A program made the position numbers and the translations under genes. From contig NZ_CP109907.1 in assembly GCF_033097525.1 (NCBI RefSeq), positions 5,952,001 through 6,016,000 of the forward strand: 64,000 nucleotides of DNA. Direction: 5' to 3'. Origin of the DNA: Sphingobacterium sp. UGAL515B_05 (GTDB taxonomy: Bacteria; Bacteroidota; Bacteroidia; Sphingobacteriales; Sphingobacteriaceae). The notes beneath the pieces are model-generated. The model saw only the letters and a program-made list of their open reading frames with translations. It did no database searches and was not told the DNA's origin. Positions 51,124-60,638 of the stretch are shown piece by piece (the first letter of the stretch is position 1; every line of letters begins with the position of its first letter).

Positions 51124-52431
51124 ATGGCAGAACATGGGGATTTGCAAATCGCAATACTAATCGATGCGGATAATGTATCTTATCGAAAGATCGAAGAGAT
51201 TTTGAATGAAGTCAAAAGATACGGGATTCCAACCATCAAACGCATCTACGGAGACTGGACCAACCATTATGTTGAAAAATGGAAGGACAAACTTCTTACC
51301 CACGCGATTACCCCCATACAACAATACAGTTATACCCAAGGCAAAAATTCTACTGATTCCGCATTAATTATTGACGCCATGGATATTCTGCATTCAGACA
51401 GAGTGGGCGGATTTTGTATTGTATCGAGCGACAGCGACTTCACCCGCTTGGCCACGCGCCTCCGGGAATCAGGCAAACTTGTAATCGGTATAGGTGAGAA
51501 AAAGACACCTAAACCCTTTATCGCCTCTTGTGACAAGTTTATCTATGTGGAAATTTTCGAAAAAAATCAAAAGAAAGAAATAGTCATAAAGAAAAAACAG
51601 CTAATTCAACCCAAATCTGCCCCGGTTGACAACCCGGCAAGTATAGCGGTACTGGATGAAGACACCCTAGAACTTTTAAAAGACACTGTCGATGATACAG
51701 CTGATGAAAATGGCTGGGCTTTCCTAGGTGAAATCGGAAGTCTTTTCAATAAAAGGAAACCTGATTTTGATGCGCGAAATTACGGATACGACAAGATGTC
51801 CCACCTTTTTAAAGCCTACAAGGAAGATTTTGAAATTGAAGAGCGGAACACCGACAAATCCCGCATAAAACACTATTATATCCGTAATATCATTAAACGT
51901 CCTTTATCGGCTGTCGCACCTACTCCGCCGATAGAAACTACGAACAAAATTATTCCGGCCGTGGCTGTAAATACAACTGAAAAACCAGCGAATCAAAACA
52001 ACAGAAAAAAAGGAAGACAGGAGAAAAAACATCAAGATAAAACAGTCCCTCTAACAACAGAAAAAGAGGTTACGCAAAGCGCAGAGTCACAGGAACAAAA
52101 AACAGAAACGACAGCCCCAGCAGCAGCTATTTTACCAACAAGCATGCTGTTTCCTTCTGAAGGCAACAAGATTACTGCAGATGATGTAAAAAAGTCACAA
52201 ATAAGAATCACAAAAGAATTCAAACCTTTATTTCCGACCAAATCCCAAAAATTAAGGATTATGATCAATGCTGGAGAATACGAATGTAATTTTACCTATC
52301 GGGGCAGAGGTTTTCACGTCCTCAAATTAGGAAAAGAAGCGGCCACCCAACTAGGACTCATCGAGGGGATCCAAATACAAATTGTCAGACTAAACGAGGT
52401 TAGCTTTAGTCTCCAGAATAAATCTGCATAG
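51124..52431 (+). CDS. NYN-domain ribonuclease-like protein with OST-HTH/LOTUS domain
   Basis: 435 residues. Residues about 7-145 are a NYN/PIN-like nuclease domain with acidic residues in AILIDADNVSYR, TDSALIIDAMDIL and SSDSDFTRL. Residues about 180-250 (LELLKDTVDDTADENGWAFL, GSLFNKRKPDFDARNYG) fit an OST-HTH (LOTUS) RNA-binding domain. A low-complexity linker (about 265-345) precedes a C-terminal globular part of about 65 residues (KLRIMINAGEYECNFTYRG). Likely an RNA-binding or RNA-cutting protein. Its start has no strong ribosome-binding site. Confidence 0.85.
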   Translation: MAEHGDLQIAILIDADNVSYRKIEEILNEVKRYGIPTIKRIYGDWTNHYVEKWKDKLLTHAITPIQQYSYTQGKNSTDSALIIDAMDILHSDRVGGFCIVSSDSDFTRLATRLRESGKLVIGIGEKKTPKPFIASCDKFIYVEIFEKNQKKEIVIKKKQLIQPKSAPVDNPASIAVLDEDTLELLKDTVDDTADENGWAFLGEIGSLFNKRKPDFDARNYGYDKMSHLFKAYKEDFEIEERNTDKSRIKHYYIRNIIKRPLSAVAPTPPIETTNKIIPAVAVNTTEKPANQNNRKKGRQEKKHQDKTVPLTTEKEVTQSAESQEQKTETTAPAAAILPTSMLFPSEGNKITADDVKKSQIRITKEFKPLFPTKSQKLRIMINAGEYECNFTYRGRGFHVLKLGKEAATQLGLIEGIQIQIVRLNEVSFSLQNKSA

Positions 52432-52459
52432 ATTTCAGTTCGCAAATCCCCTTAACTAC

Positions 52460-52498
52460 TTAGGCGATAGGACAACAACACATTTTCCTATCGCCTAA
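52460..52498 (+). terminator. Hairpin after the NYN gene
   Basis: TTAGGCGATAGGA (52460-52472) and TCCTATCGCCTAA (52486-52498) are perfect complements; probable terminator despite no T tract. Confidence 0.65.
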
Positions 52499-52815
52499 TA
52501 AAAGAATAAAAACAGTACGCTTGACTAGCTTTCCAGACTTTGTAAGATCATCTTCCCCAACCGGATAAGATCTTTGGATTCAAATCAATTTGCCCACATC
52601 ATGAGCGCATATCAAGCACCCTTTTCAAAAGACTTATTATATCCCCTACTTCTTCCCTGTAACAGTAATTAGTAGACAAACGCCAATTGCTCGTCTATTG
52701 TCCCTTCATTGAATCACAGATTCAAAAATCGTCTATAATCTGTACGCAAAAAAATGGAAAATCCAACTTCTTTGTGCATAGCACAAGGTATTACGATTTT
52801 ATTATCATCTTATCT

Positions 52816-52894
52816 TTTAACAGCGGGATAACTAGGGGATAACAGGGGGTTAACAGGGGGTTAGCAGGGGTAAATCCCTGTTAACCCCCTGTTA
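52816..52894. repeat. Tandem 11-bp G-rich repeats with inverted copy
   Basis: Five units of 11 bases run from 52816: TTAACAGCGGG, ATAACTAGGGG, ATAACAGGGGG, TTAACAGGGGG, TTAGCAGGGG. After a 5-base spacer the complement of two units follows (52875-52894), giving a 20-bp perfect stem with 52838-52857. The G-runs at 52834-52869 are of 4, 5, 5 and 4 with three 6-base loops, a G-quadruplex pattern. Confidence 0.85.
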
Positions 52895-52989
52895 TTACCT
52901 TGCAAAAGTAGTGTAACAGCGTTATTAATGAGGAATCTGATAGGAGATTGGGAATAAGCTAAATTCCACCATTGAAAATAAAAGCGATA

Positions 52990-53023
52990 AAAAAACGGCC
53001 AGGAGTGCTTCCGTGGCCGTCAT
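52990..53023 (-). terminator. Terminator of the DUF2625 gene
   Basis: On the minus strand ACGGCCA pairs with TGGCCGT and is followed by a run of Ts. Confidence 0.8.
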
Positions 53024-53097
53024 ATTCGGTCTTCGTCATATTCGGTCTTATTTACCATAAGCTGCCTGCTTATCGTATTAGAATAACACGACAAGGG

Positions 53098-53763
53098 TTA
53101 GCGTCTTCCTGCAAATTCCATCGTAAAGTGGTAGTTCTCATCGATTGCCATTGGCTTGCGATCTACTTTACGAAAGTCGCGTGCTTCTTCAGTCCATAGA
53201 AAAGGATAAAACGAAAAAACTTGATTACCAGTCAAGGATTTGACGTCTTCACTCCAGTCTTTCCATTTAAATGTTTCATAAAACTGTCTGATATCCCCTT
53301 TCAAAGCCCAAAAAACAAAGTCCGAATAGCCACATTCCAAACTTTCCCATTGCAAGGTATCTTGAGCAAAATAATAGACCTGTCCAATAGCATCTCCCAG
53401 AGCGCCGGCATTGATGGCAAAATAACCACCCAAAACATCGTCAGCTATAAGAAGAAATCCTCCTTTTTCGCCTTCCTTGTCAAAACTCTTGCCCTTATTC
53501 CACTCCATAATTCCACGGTTCAACTTTGGCGAACCGGAGCCTAAAATCCGCAGCCAGCCACCATCGATTAGTATACCACCGCTCCGATGAATAATGGCTC
53601 CCATCGGAGATTTTGTCGTAATTTGTGCCCTTAAAAGTTCCTCATCGGCCCGCTTAGGGTTTTGAGGAAGCACTTCATATGAATTTGTCGCTTCCTTCAA
53701 CCAGCCCTCAACCAGCTTCCATCCCGAATTACTTGTATCAATCAGTTCTTTTAGACTTTTCAT
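53098..53763 (-). CDS. DUF2625-family protein
   Basis: 221 residues, soluble, no signal peptide. The sequence follows the DUF2625 pattern closely: WLKEATNSYEVLPQNPKRAD, TTKSPMGAIIHRSGGILIDG, GWLRILGSGSPKLNRGIMEW, and YSDFVFWALKGD. No function is established; the fold resembles immunity or SUKH-like proteins only by loose impression. Single gene. Confidence 0.85.
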   Translation of the reverse strand: MKSLKELIDTSNSGWKLVEGWLKEATNSYEVLPQNPKRADEELLRAQITTKSPMGAIIHRSGGILIDGGWLRILGSGSPKLNRGIMEWNKGKSFDKEGEKGGFLLIADDVLGGYFAINAGALGDAIGQVYYFAQDTLQWESLECGYSDFVFWALKGDIRQFYETFKWKDWSEDVKSLTGNQVFSFYPFLWTEEARDFRKVDRKPMAIDENYHFTMEFAGRR

Positions 53764-53966
53764 TTCTTGTGCTTTTATATGCCCTGGTCAACTATCCTCC
53801 AACCGACCGGGAGACTTCCTGTTTCTATCAATTTTGCCGAAATTACCACAATTCTTTATCGCATCCAAATTACAGCCTGCACAAGAACGTATCGAAAAAA
53901 AATATTCATCGAAAACATGAACATAAAGATTAGGAACCTTGCATCTATTTTAAGTAATTTTAGATT

Positions 53967-54497
53967 ATGCAACATGAATTAGAAAAACTCAGATACCCCA
54001 TAGGTCGTTTCGCGATACCCGATGTAATTGACAGCTCCCTGTTGAATGACTGGATCAAGACAATTGCAGATTTTCCGGCTCGGTTAAAATCCGAAGTCGG
54101 CGACCTTACGAACAGTGCGCTAGAGAAGCGTTACCGTCCTGACGGCTGGACGATACGTCAGGTCGTTCACCATTGTGCCGACAGCCATATGAATAGCTTT
54201 GTCCGCTTCAAATTGGCCCTAACGGAAGAAGATCCAACCATTAAATTATATGAAGAAAAATTGTGGGCCGAACTTCCCGACGCCAAAATAATTCCCATAG
54301 AAAGTTCGGTAAAATTGCTTGAAGGTCTACATGAACGTTGGGTCATACTGCTGAAAAGCCTTTCAGCTGAACAACTTGAAAGGGGATTTATTCACCCTGT
54401 TACCAAAAGACTAATTTCTTTAAAGGTCAATATAGGCCTGTATGCATGGCATTGTAACCACCACCTCATGCATATTGTCAACGCCAAAAACCATTGA
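53967..54497 (+). CDS. YfiT-like DinB-family metal hydrolase/transferase
   Basis: 176 residues of the DinB/YfiT four-helix-bundle family. Start YPIGRF, metal-binding His in RQVVHHCADSHMNSF and the C-terminal AWHCNHHLMHIV are the classic YfiT signatures, giving a three-histidine metal site. Homologues are putative bacillithiol-dependent transferases or metal hydrolases for detoxification. Cytoplasmic. Single gene with a long terminator hairpin after it (54508-54553). Confidence 0.9.
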   Translation: MQHELEKLRYPIGRFAIPDVIDSSLLNDWIKTIADFPARLKSEVGDLTNSALEKRYRPDGWTIRQVVHHCADSHMNSFVRFKLALTEEDPTIKLYEEKLWAELPDAKIIPIESSVKLLEGLHERWVILLKSLSAEQLERGFIHPVTKRLISLKVNIGLYAWHCNHHLMHIVNAKNH

Positions 54498-54507
54498 TGG
54501 AATTAAA

Positions 54508-54553
54508 TAGCACAATGAACCTTTGACTGGCAGTCAAAAGATCATTGTGCTAA
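54508..54553. terminator. Bidirectional terminator
   Basis: AGCACAATGA and TCATTGTGCT form the outer stem, TTGAC/GTCAA an inner stem. Confidence 0.75.
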
Positions 54554-54574
54554 ATTCACTTTATTGCCTTCACT

Positions 54575-54802
54575 TTACGACAATGACATCGCCCACAAAA
54601 AGGCCAGCAATCCTGCAATCAGGAGTCCAATAAGGCCCGACAGAAAAAACGACAGAAAATAATACCCCGCGGTTCGTGTTTTCTTCTTTACGATATGAAC
54701 AATACCTACCGTTAACGTATAAATCGTTCCAAATCCAAAAAAAACAATCATGATCAAGTCGATCAGAATGCCACTAAAATCAATATTTGCTGATGATAAC
54801 AT
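54575..54802 (-). CDS. Small two-helix membrane protein
   Basis: 75 residues with hydrophobic segments at about 11-36 and 48-72 separated by a basic loop (VKKKTRTAGY). It starts 3 bases after the stop of the WG/Sel1 gene at 54806, so it is co-transcribed. No family recognised. It might anchor the repeat proteins to the membrane, but nothing shows this directly. Confidence 0.7.
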   Translation of the reverse strand: MLSSANIDFSGILIDLIMIVFFGFGTIYTLTVGIVHIVKKKTRTAGYYFLSFFLSGLIGLLIAGLLAFLWAMSLS

Positions 54803-54805
54803 GAT

Positions 54806-57355
54806 TTACTTTTTCTTTTTAAATAGTTTACTAAAAAAGGAAGAACTTGCATTTGAATCTTCGGACTGATTATCCCATTGCAATAAATCCTGTTCGATAT
54901 CCAGTTCATTGGTTTTTGCGAAACCTAACCAATGGACAAATTTTTCCTGATTTCTAAATGTAGGATCATTCTTATAATAATCCAATAAGCGCGCTGTGGC
55001 ACTTTCGTAAACGCCGTAGTCATTGGCACGCTCAAAATAGTGGATCGCTTTTTTACTGTCCTTTTTAAATTTCAGTCCCTGATCATAGAGCAATCCATAA
55101 TAGATATTGGAATAACTATTTTCCTTATCTCTTTTCAAGTAAACCAATAGACGATCGTAATCTTCCAAACTGTAATAGATAGCGGCTATATTGCTGTTGT
55201 TTTCAACTAATTTTAATTCCGCTTTCTGATAATAAGTGAGGGCTTTTTCCAGATCTTCTTCAACATAGGTCCCACTTGAATAAAAGTAACCTAAGTTGGA
55301 CAAAGCATAGCCATTCCCCAACTCGGCTCCTTTTAGGTAAGCATCAAATGACTTTTTCAAGTCTTTGTTATAGCCGATTCCATACTGAAAGAGGTAGCCA
55401 ATTGCATTCCAGGCAGGGGCATATTCTTTTTGGGCGGCCTGTTCATAATATTGAATTCCCCTGTCCAAATCTAAAAAACGATTGTCTTCGCTATCGGTAT
55501 CCGTAAAGATATTCCCAAGTTCATGCATGCTGCTTTCATTTCCCTGGTCGGCAGAAAAGGTAAAATAGCGCATCGCCTTTTCAACATCGCCCTGCCGGTA
55601 GCAGTCTAAGGCCATATGATACAAGGTATAACTATCATAGCTGGATTCAAAATTATCGCCCTTTGCATTCTTCCATCGTTCAAAAAAACGGCTACATACA
55701 TCAAAATCTTCCCCTGACAATTGATCCAGCTTCTTCAGAAATTGGCCATATTGTTCTTCCTGAATTACTTCCACACCATCGTAGCCTTTTTTATATAAGA
55801 GGTCACCTTGCAATAACATCAGATCCTGATAGTGATTGACGCTTGCACAGACATAATCATAGGCGGAGCTGAGGGCCCTTTGCACTGCGTCAAAATAGTA
55901 ATATCTTCCCGCATGGTCTTTCAGAATAAAATAATCCATCACAGCAGCATATACAATTTTCACATAGTGCGTTGAGAGCGGGATCAGCCAGGCCTTTTCA
56001 GCAGCCTGATAGATCCCACTTCCGGCAGCTGTTTGGATGATATAGCAATCCCAGGCACCATTACCGAAATCAGTTCCCCCTTGAACGGATTGCATTACCA
56101 AGTCTTGCAGTACATAGGCACGGGCTTCCAGATCGTACAAACGAATGCTGCCGGAATCGGCAAAGAATAATGCACCTCGACCGTTTCCAGCATTGAGTAT
56201 ATCAACATCTTTGACCAGGATAGTTCCATCTGGAGACAAAACAGATTTTTTCTTTTTGTTATTCAAATTGACCGCATAAAAATCAAACAGCAGTTCGCTC
56301 AGTGCACCACTGGCAAAAGCACCAAGTAAAATACCACTGTTGGAATAATAATGACGCAGTTTATTTTCGGGAATATCTTGATAGATAAATCCATCATAAT
56401 CTATGTCAAACGGTTTGTCTGCACCAACCACATTAAAGAACCGACCTTGGGCGTCGATAATGTAGTATTGCTGATCTTTCTTTCCCTGGTAATAACCGTA
56501 AGCAAAATCTTCGAGTTCATCATATTCAAGCGGTATGATTATTTCTGCGTTCCCGATGTTGATCAATCCGTATTTTTTAGCTAAGCTCACCTTACCAACG
56601 GTTGATCCAGCCCCATATTGGGCTGGCGCTGCCGAAGAATAAATACAGGGAATAGTTTCTTCGCCGCCCCTATTCAAATAACCGAACAGGTCATTTTTCT
56701 TTATGGCAGCGATCCCTTCATAGTCAAAATCACCAATTTCCTGATAGCTTGCTTCGACCTTCACCTCCCCTTTTGCATTGCGTATCCCCCAAAGCCCCTG
56801 ATCTTCAAAAAATTGATTATCCAGACTATTAATCGCTTCGCTATTCCACCAGCCCAAGCCATAGTTGCCCCATTCCAGCTCGAGCATCGCTAAAAAAGAG
56901 GTATAACCAGCGGGTACCAAAATAGATTCGAGCTCAGCTATGGACTGTTTTTCGATTGCTTTTTCATAGGGCAAATTCTTCTCATAGATTTCAAATGCAA
57001 AATCTTTTGCCTGTTGACTATGTTTAACATCGCTCATGTTAAATACATCACTCGCGTTTAGCTGGAAGTAATCAAAGGGCAAACCGTCCAAAAAATCGAA
57101 CAGTTTCCCGATAGCTGCCATGGCCAACGCATCTGAATTTAACCTATATTCATGAATGAGCAAATCATAAAAAGCGCGAAGCTTACGGATTCCAAGCTCC
57201 TTTTCGGAATAAACCAAGGTACCTTTTGCCTTCGGATTAGCAGCAAATAAGGGTAAAAAAAGCGGCGGAATCACATAATTCCATTCCCCTAAATAATGCG
57301 GAAAGTAATCTTGATCCTTCTTATCTGTATTGTAAATATATATGCGATGAGCCAT
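54806..57355 (-). CDS. Large WG-repeat plus Sel1-repeat protein, copy A
   Basis: 849 residues, no signal peptide. The N-terminal part (about 1-170) is shared with the next gene and begins MAHRIYIYN. Residues about 185-310 hold WG repeats (QGLWGIRNAKGEVKV, LFGYLNRGGEETIP, KYGLINIGNAEIIIP). Residues about 600-790 hold Sel1-type TPR repeats (AMRYFTFSADQGN, GIQYYEQAAQKEYAPAWNA, AYLKGAELGNGYALSNLG). Both repeat types mediate protein binding. The tail is Ser/Lys-rich. Likely a cytoplasmic scaffold; role unknown. Confidence 0.82.
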   Translation of the reverse strand: MAHRIYIYNTDKKDQDYFPHYLGEWNYVIPPLFLPLFAANPKAKGTLVYSEKELGIRKLRAFYDLLIHEYRLNSDALAMAAIGKLFDFLDGLPFDYFQLNASDVFNMSDVKHSQQAKDFAFEIYEKNLPYEKAIEKQSIAELESILVPAGYTSFLAMLELEWGNYGLGWWNSEAINSLDNQFFEDQGLWGIRNAKGEVKVEASYQEIGDFDYEGIAAIKKNDLFGYLNRGGEETIPCIYSSAAPAQYGAGSTVGKVSLAKKYGLINIGNAEIIIPLEYDELEDFAYGYYQGKKDQQYYIIDAQGRFFNVVGADKPFDIDYDGFIYQDIPENKLRHYYSNSGILLGAFASGALSELLFDFYAVNLNNKKKKSVLSPDGTILVKDVDILNAGNGRGALFFADSGSIRLYDLEARAYVLQDLVMQSVQGGTDFGNGAWDCYIIQTAAGSGIYQAAEKAWLIPLSTHYVKIVYAAVMDYFILKDHAGRYYYFDAVQRALSSAYDYVCASVNHYQDLMLLQGDLLYKKGYDGVEVIQEEQYGQFLKKLDQLSGEDFDVCSRFFERWKNAKGDNFESSYDSYTLYHMALDCYRQGDVEKAMRYFTFSADQGNESSMHELGNIFTDTDSEDNRFLDLDRGIQYYEQAAQKEYAPAWNAIGYLFQYGIGYNKDLKKSFDAYLKGAELGNGYALSNLGYFYSSGTYVEEDLEKALTYYQKAELKLVENNSNIAAIYYSLEDYDRLLVYLKRDKENSYSNIYYGLLYDQGLKFKKDSKKAIHYFERANDYGVYESATARLLDYYKNDPTFRNQEKFVHWLGFAKTNELDIEQDLLQWDNQSEDSNASSSFFSKLFKKKK

Positions 57356-57380
57356 TTTCTATGGGATAATAATTCTCTTC

Positions 57381-59858
57381 CTATTGATCAATTTCAACAG
57401 TATTTTCTTTAGCAAAATTTAACCAAAACTCGTATTTATCCGCGTTTGCTGCAGCTCCATGCGCAGCATACAGCTGCAGCAAACGATTGACAGCATAGGC
57501 ATACACGTTTTCTTCATTGGCTTGTTCATAGTAACGGATCGCTTTTGGCAAACTTTGTTTAACGCCCAGTCCTTCCTCATACAAAATCCCATAATAAATA
57601 GCAGCAAATTGATTTGTGGTATCCCTTTTTAAATAACGCAATAAGTTCGCGTAATCTTGTTTTTGATAATAGATTTCTGCCATTTGCGCATCGTTGGGGA
57701 TACCCGCTTTTTCAGCTTGTTTAAAGTAATCTAAAGCTAAGGCATAGTCCTGCTCCACATAGGCTCCTTCGTAATACCAATTCCCTAAGTTGCTCATGGC
57801 TTGTGCCTCTCCAAGCGCAACAGCTTGCTGATACCCTTTTAAGGCCTTCGAAATATCCAATTCAACACCATGCGCTGTCGCATAGAGAAAGGCCCAGTTA
57901 TTCCATGCCTGAGCATGGTTCTGCGCCATTGCCTGTTCATAGAAGAACTTTCCCTTTGCGATATCCATCCCTTCGTAGCTTGTGTCTGTATAGATATTTC
58001 CAAGGAAATATTGGCAGTCTGCACTGCCCCGATCGGCCGCGATTTTGAGCAGCCGAATGGCTTCGGATACCTTCCCTTCAGCATCGAGCTTCTTCCCCTT
58101 TTCAAGAAGTGTGTCATTATCGAAATACTGTTCATATCCATCACCCTTGCGTTTCGTCCAGGCTTGATAAAACTGCACAAAATAGCTTTGATCACGCCCC
58201 TGTAACTGATAACGTTCTGTATATAAATGCCCAAATGCTGTTTCGGGTATCTCTATCACATTCCGGTTTAGGTCGAGATGAAAGATCTTCTCTCCCTTAA
58301 AAAGCAACAGGAGTTCGCCTGAAATTGCCTCAGGTGCTGGATAATGAAAAGGCGAACACATATAATCGTAATGCTCACTGCAAAAGTTTAGCTTCGTATC
58401 GAAATAGCGCATTCCAGCAGGACAGTGTATGCGCATAAAATCCAAAAAGCAATGTTCGATTTTCTGATGGTCAATAACAGGTTCAAGTAACCATTCCCCT
58501 CGAAGAGCATCATAAATCCCCTGTCCTTGAGCACAGCCTACGACAAAAATATCTTTACGGTATTGCTGTATGCTATCTACAGCTACTTTATCTATCAGGC
58601 TATCCATCAGTCGAAATACCCCCTGCTCAAGCGAGTAAATCTGCCATCTTTTATTTTTGAGATAGGCAATACTTCGATAGCCATCCAACACGATGATCCG
58701 GTCAATTCCTTCATCCAAGATATTACCATCGGGTTGAATGACGGCAATTTTTGGCTGTAGCTTATTGGGTTTAATCCAAAAATATCGATTGGCTAGCGGC
58801 TCCAGACTACCTTCCAGAAAAGTCCCTAAATACTGACCGTCCATTCGATAATATTTCCTTTTTATCGTTCCTTTTTGCCGGTTATAGAACAGCTTGTTAT
58901 AGTCATACATAAACGGCTCGGGTGCAGGATCTGAAATAATCAATCGTCCTTCAGCCGAAAGGAGAATGTGGCTATCTTCTTGTCTTGCGTTTATAAATCC
59001 ATAGGCGATCCAGTCGAGTTCATCATAGATTGCAGGTATACTCAGCTGTTTGGCATCCAAATGCAGTACCCCACGTTTTCCTGCCACTTCCACTTCAGCG
59101 TAATTGTTCCCATTGATATGCCGGGCATCGAAAGCGTCACTATATCGACAGGACAGCAGTTCAGCGCCACTAGCATTAATATAGCCATATAGTCCATTTG
59201 ATTCAACGACCGCAATCCCCTGGTCATTGAATTCAAATATCTCATCGTAAACCGCCTCAACCAAAATATCACCTTTGGCATTTTTTAATCCTTGTTTTCC
59301 TTCCACTTCGAAAACCTCCGCTCCTTTCTCCTGCACAAGCTCCTCTGCCCATAAGCCCAAGCCATAATCAATCCAATCGGTTTGAAGAGCGTCTAAAAAT
59401 GAAGTATAACCAGACTCTTTCACAAGCGGGGCCAGCAGATCTAAGGACTGTTCTTCGACCGCTTGTTCATACAAAGCGGCCTTCATTCTTATTTCTGACA
59501 CCCAATCTTTGGCCTGCTCCGCGTCATTTTCTTCATTCATGGTAAAAACATCGCGTCCATCGATTTGAAAAGTATCGAAAGGCAAAGCCTCCAAAAAATC
59601 AAACATCCTGTTGACAGGCTCAAAATATATTTTTTTATAATGCAATTGATACCTATCAGCCAACAACGCATAAAAATAGCGCAGTAGTGCGATCCCATCT
59701 TCCTTGTTTGCATAAAGCTGGCTGCCTTTGGACCGGATATTGGCGGAAAATAAAGGTAGCATCAGGAAAGGAATTTCATAATTCCATTCGGCCAGATAAG
59801 AAGGATATGTTTCTTTGGTCTTGAGATTTACATTATAGATATAAATACGATGTGCCAT
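57381..59858 (-). CDS. Large WG-repeat plus Sel1-repeat protein, copy B
   Basis: 825 residues, a full-length paralogue of the gene at 54806 and 25 bases upstream of it. The same layout appears: N-terminal MAHRIYIYNVNLK domain, WG repeats (KQGLKNAKGDILVEAVYDE, GLYGYINASGAELLS) and C-terminal Sel1 repeats (AIRLLKIAADRGSADCQYF, KALKGYQQAVALGEAQAMSNLG). The two proteins clearly arose by tandem duplication but have diverged widely in the middle. First gene of a three-gene minus-strand operon. Confidence 0.82.
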   Translation of the reverse strand: MAHRIYIYNVNLKTKETYPSYLAEWNYEIPFLMLPLFSANIRSKGSQLYANKEDGIALLRYFYALLADRYQLHYKKIYFEPVNRMFDFLEALPFDTFQIDGRDVFTMNEENDAEQAKDWVSEIRMKAALYEQAVEEQSLDLLAPLVKESGYTSFLDALQTDWIDYGLGLWAEELVQEKGAEVFEVEGKQGLKNAKGDILVEAVYDEIFEFNDQGIAVVESNGLYGYINASGAELLSCRYSDAFDARHINGNNYAEVEVAGKRGVLHLDAKQLSIPAIYDELDWIAYGFINARQEDSHILLSAEGRLIISDPAPEPFMYDYNKLFYNRQKGTIKRKYYRMDGQYLGTFLEGSLEPLANRYFWIKPNKLQPKIAVIQPDGNILDEGIDRIIVLDGYRSIAYLKNKRWQIYSLEQGVFRLMDSLIDKVAVDSIQQYRKDIFVVGCAQGQGIYDALRGEWLLEPVIDHQKIEHCFLDFMRIHCPAGMRYFDTKLNFCSEHYDYMCSPFHYPAPEAISGELLLLFKGEKIFHLDLNRNVIEIPETAFGHLYTERYQLQGRDQSYFVQFYQAWTKRKGDGYEQYFDNDTLLEKGKKLDAEGKVSEAIRLLKIAADRGSADCQYFLGNIYTDTSYEGMDIAKGKFFYEQAMAQNHAQAWNNWAFLYATAHGVELDISKALKGYQQAVALGEAQAMSNLGNWYYEGAYVEQDYALALDYFKQAEKAGIPNDAQMAEIYYQKQDYANLLRYLKRDTTNQFAAIYYGILYEEGLGVKQSLPKAIRYYEQANEENVYAYAVNRLLQLYAAHGAAANADKYEFWLNFAKENTVEIDQ

Positions 59859-60032
59859 GTGCTAATTTTTCTGTTTGTCGTTGTATCGCAGTAATCCGTT
59901 CCATACGACAAGAATCATGCGAATGCTGTAAAAATACCGTATTTATCATTTTTTTTATTTAGCGGAAAACAGGGATTTTTTTCTCAGCCTATTTCAGGCA
60001 ACTTTGGTTTGGATTTTGTAACGGAAAGAACA

Positions 60033-60590
60033 ATGAATCATTTCAAATACAGTTATTATATCGGCGCATTGATACTTCTTTCATTGCAAATTGCCTGTCA
60101 GGAAAAATCAAAGCCACAGGAAGCACACCTAGCTCCCGCAAAAACGACGGAAAGGCCAGTCAAAGATACTGTCTTAAAAGACACCGCATTGCCAATACAC
60201 GCCAAACTGGATAGTATTGACCATGCCAATGCGCAAAGTGTACTGGAATCTGATGAAGTCACCAAAGCTTACGTGAACTTGACTGCTAAAGACAGTATTA
60301 TACGCCTGCATTCCAATATACGTATAGATCATCGCTTCTTTGGCTATGAGCAAGCAGACACACAGGCTAAGAAGCTGCTTTTATTTTCCATCTTTACCAA
60401 CGATGTGGCAGATAATCCTTACCAACTTAAACTGGGTGCATATTACGATACCTCTGGCTTAGACAGTAAGGGCTCAAAACTAAAATATGTGGACACAAAG
60501 GGTGATTTTGTGCAAGCTAAATTCATCGATTCGACAGATATACCGGTATGCACGATCTATTTTGAAAAAAAATGGGTCGATATCGAATAA
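60033..60590 (+). CDS. Lipoprotein of unknown function 1
   Basis: 185 residues. Signal sequence with lipobox LQIAC, then a charged, Thr/Lys-rich linker and a small globular domain (YVNLTAKDSIIRLHSNIRI, DHRFFGYEQADTQAKKLLL, FEKKWVDIE). No family recognised. The domain reads like a cell-surface sensor or binding unit. ATG 60033 is used because it begins the signal peptide; a start at 60009 would precede it with charged residues. Divergent from the WG/Sel1 operon, 48 bases before the next lipoprotein gene. Confidence 0.75.
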   Translation: MNHFKYSYYIGALILLSLQIACQEKSKPQEAHLAPAKTTERPVKDTVLKDTALPIHAKLDSIDHANAQSVLESDEVTKAYVNLTAKDSIIRLHSNIRIDHRFFGYEQADTQAKKLLLFSIFTNDVADNPYQLKLGAYYDTSGLDSKGSKLKYVDTKGDFVQAKFIDSTDIPVCTIYFEKKWVDIE

Positions 60591-60638
60591 AAAACAAGTA
60601 AAACCTATTAAAAAAAGTTCAACTAACCTAAAACAACC

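Larger units (their letters stand above)
52432..53097. other. 666-base intergenic region with G-rich repeat array
   Basis: No gene supported. From left to right: NYN terminator hairpin (52460-52498), a featureless A/T-rich stretch, the 11-bp repeat array with its inverted copy (52816-52894), the terminator of the minus-strand DUF2625 gene (52990-53023) and a 16-bp tandem direct repeat (53018-53049). Confidence 0.6.

Noticed and set aside
52832..52852. Resemblance of TAGGGGATAACAGGG to the I-SceI homing site
   Set aside because: The match is not exact and is explained by the 11-bp repeat unit; no homing-endonuclease gene is present.
52816..52894. CRISPR-like array
   Set aside because: The units are contiguous 11-mers without spacers, and no cas gene is present.
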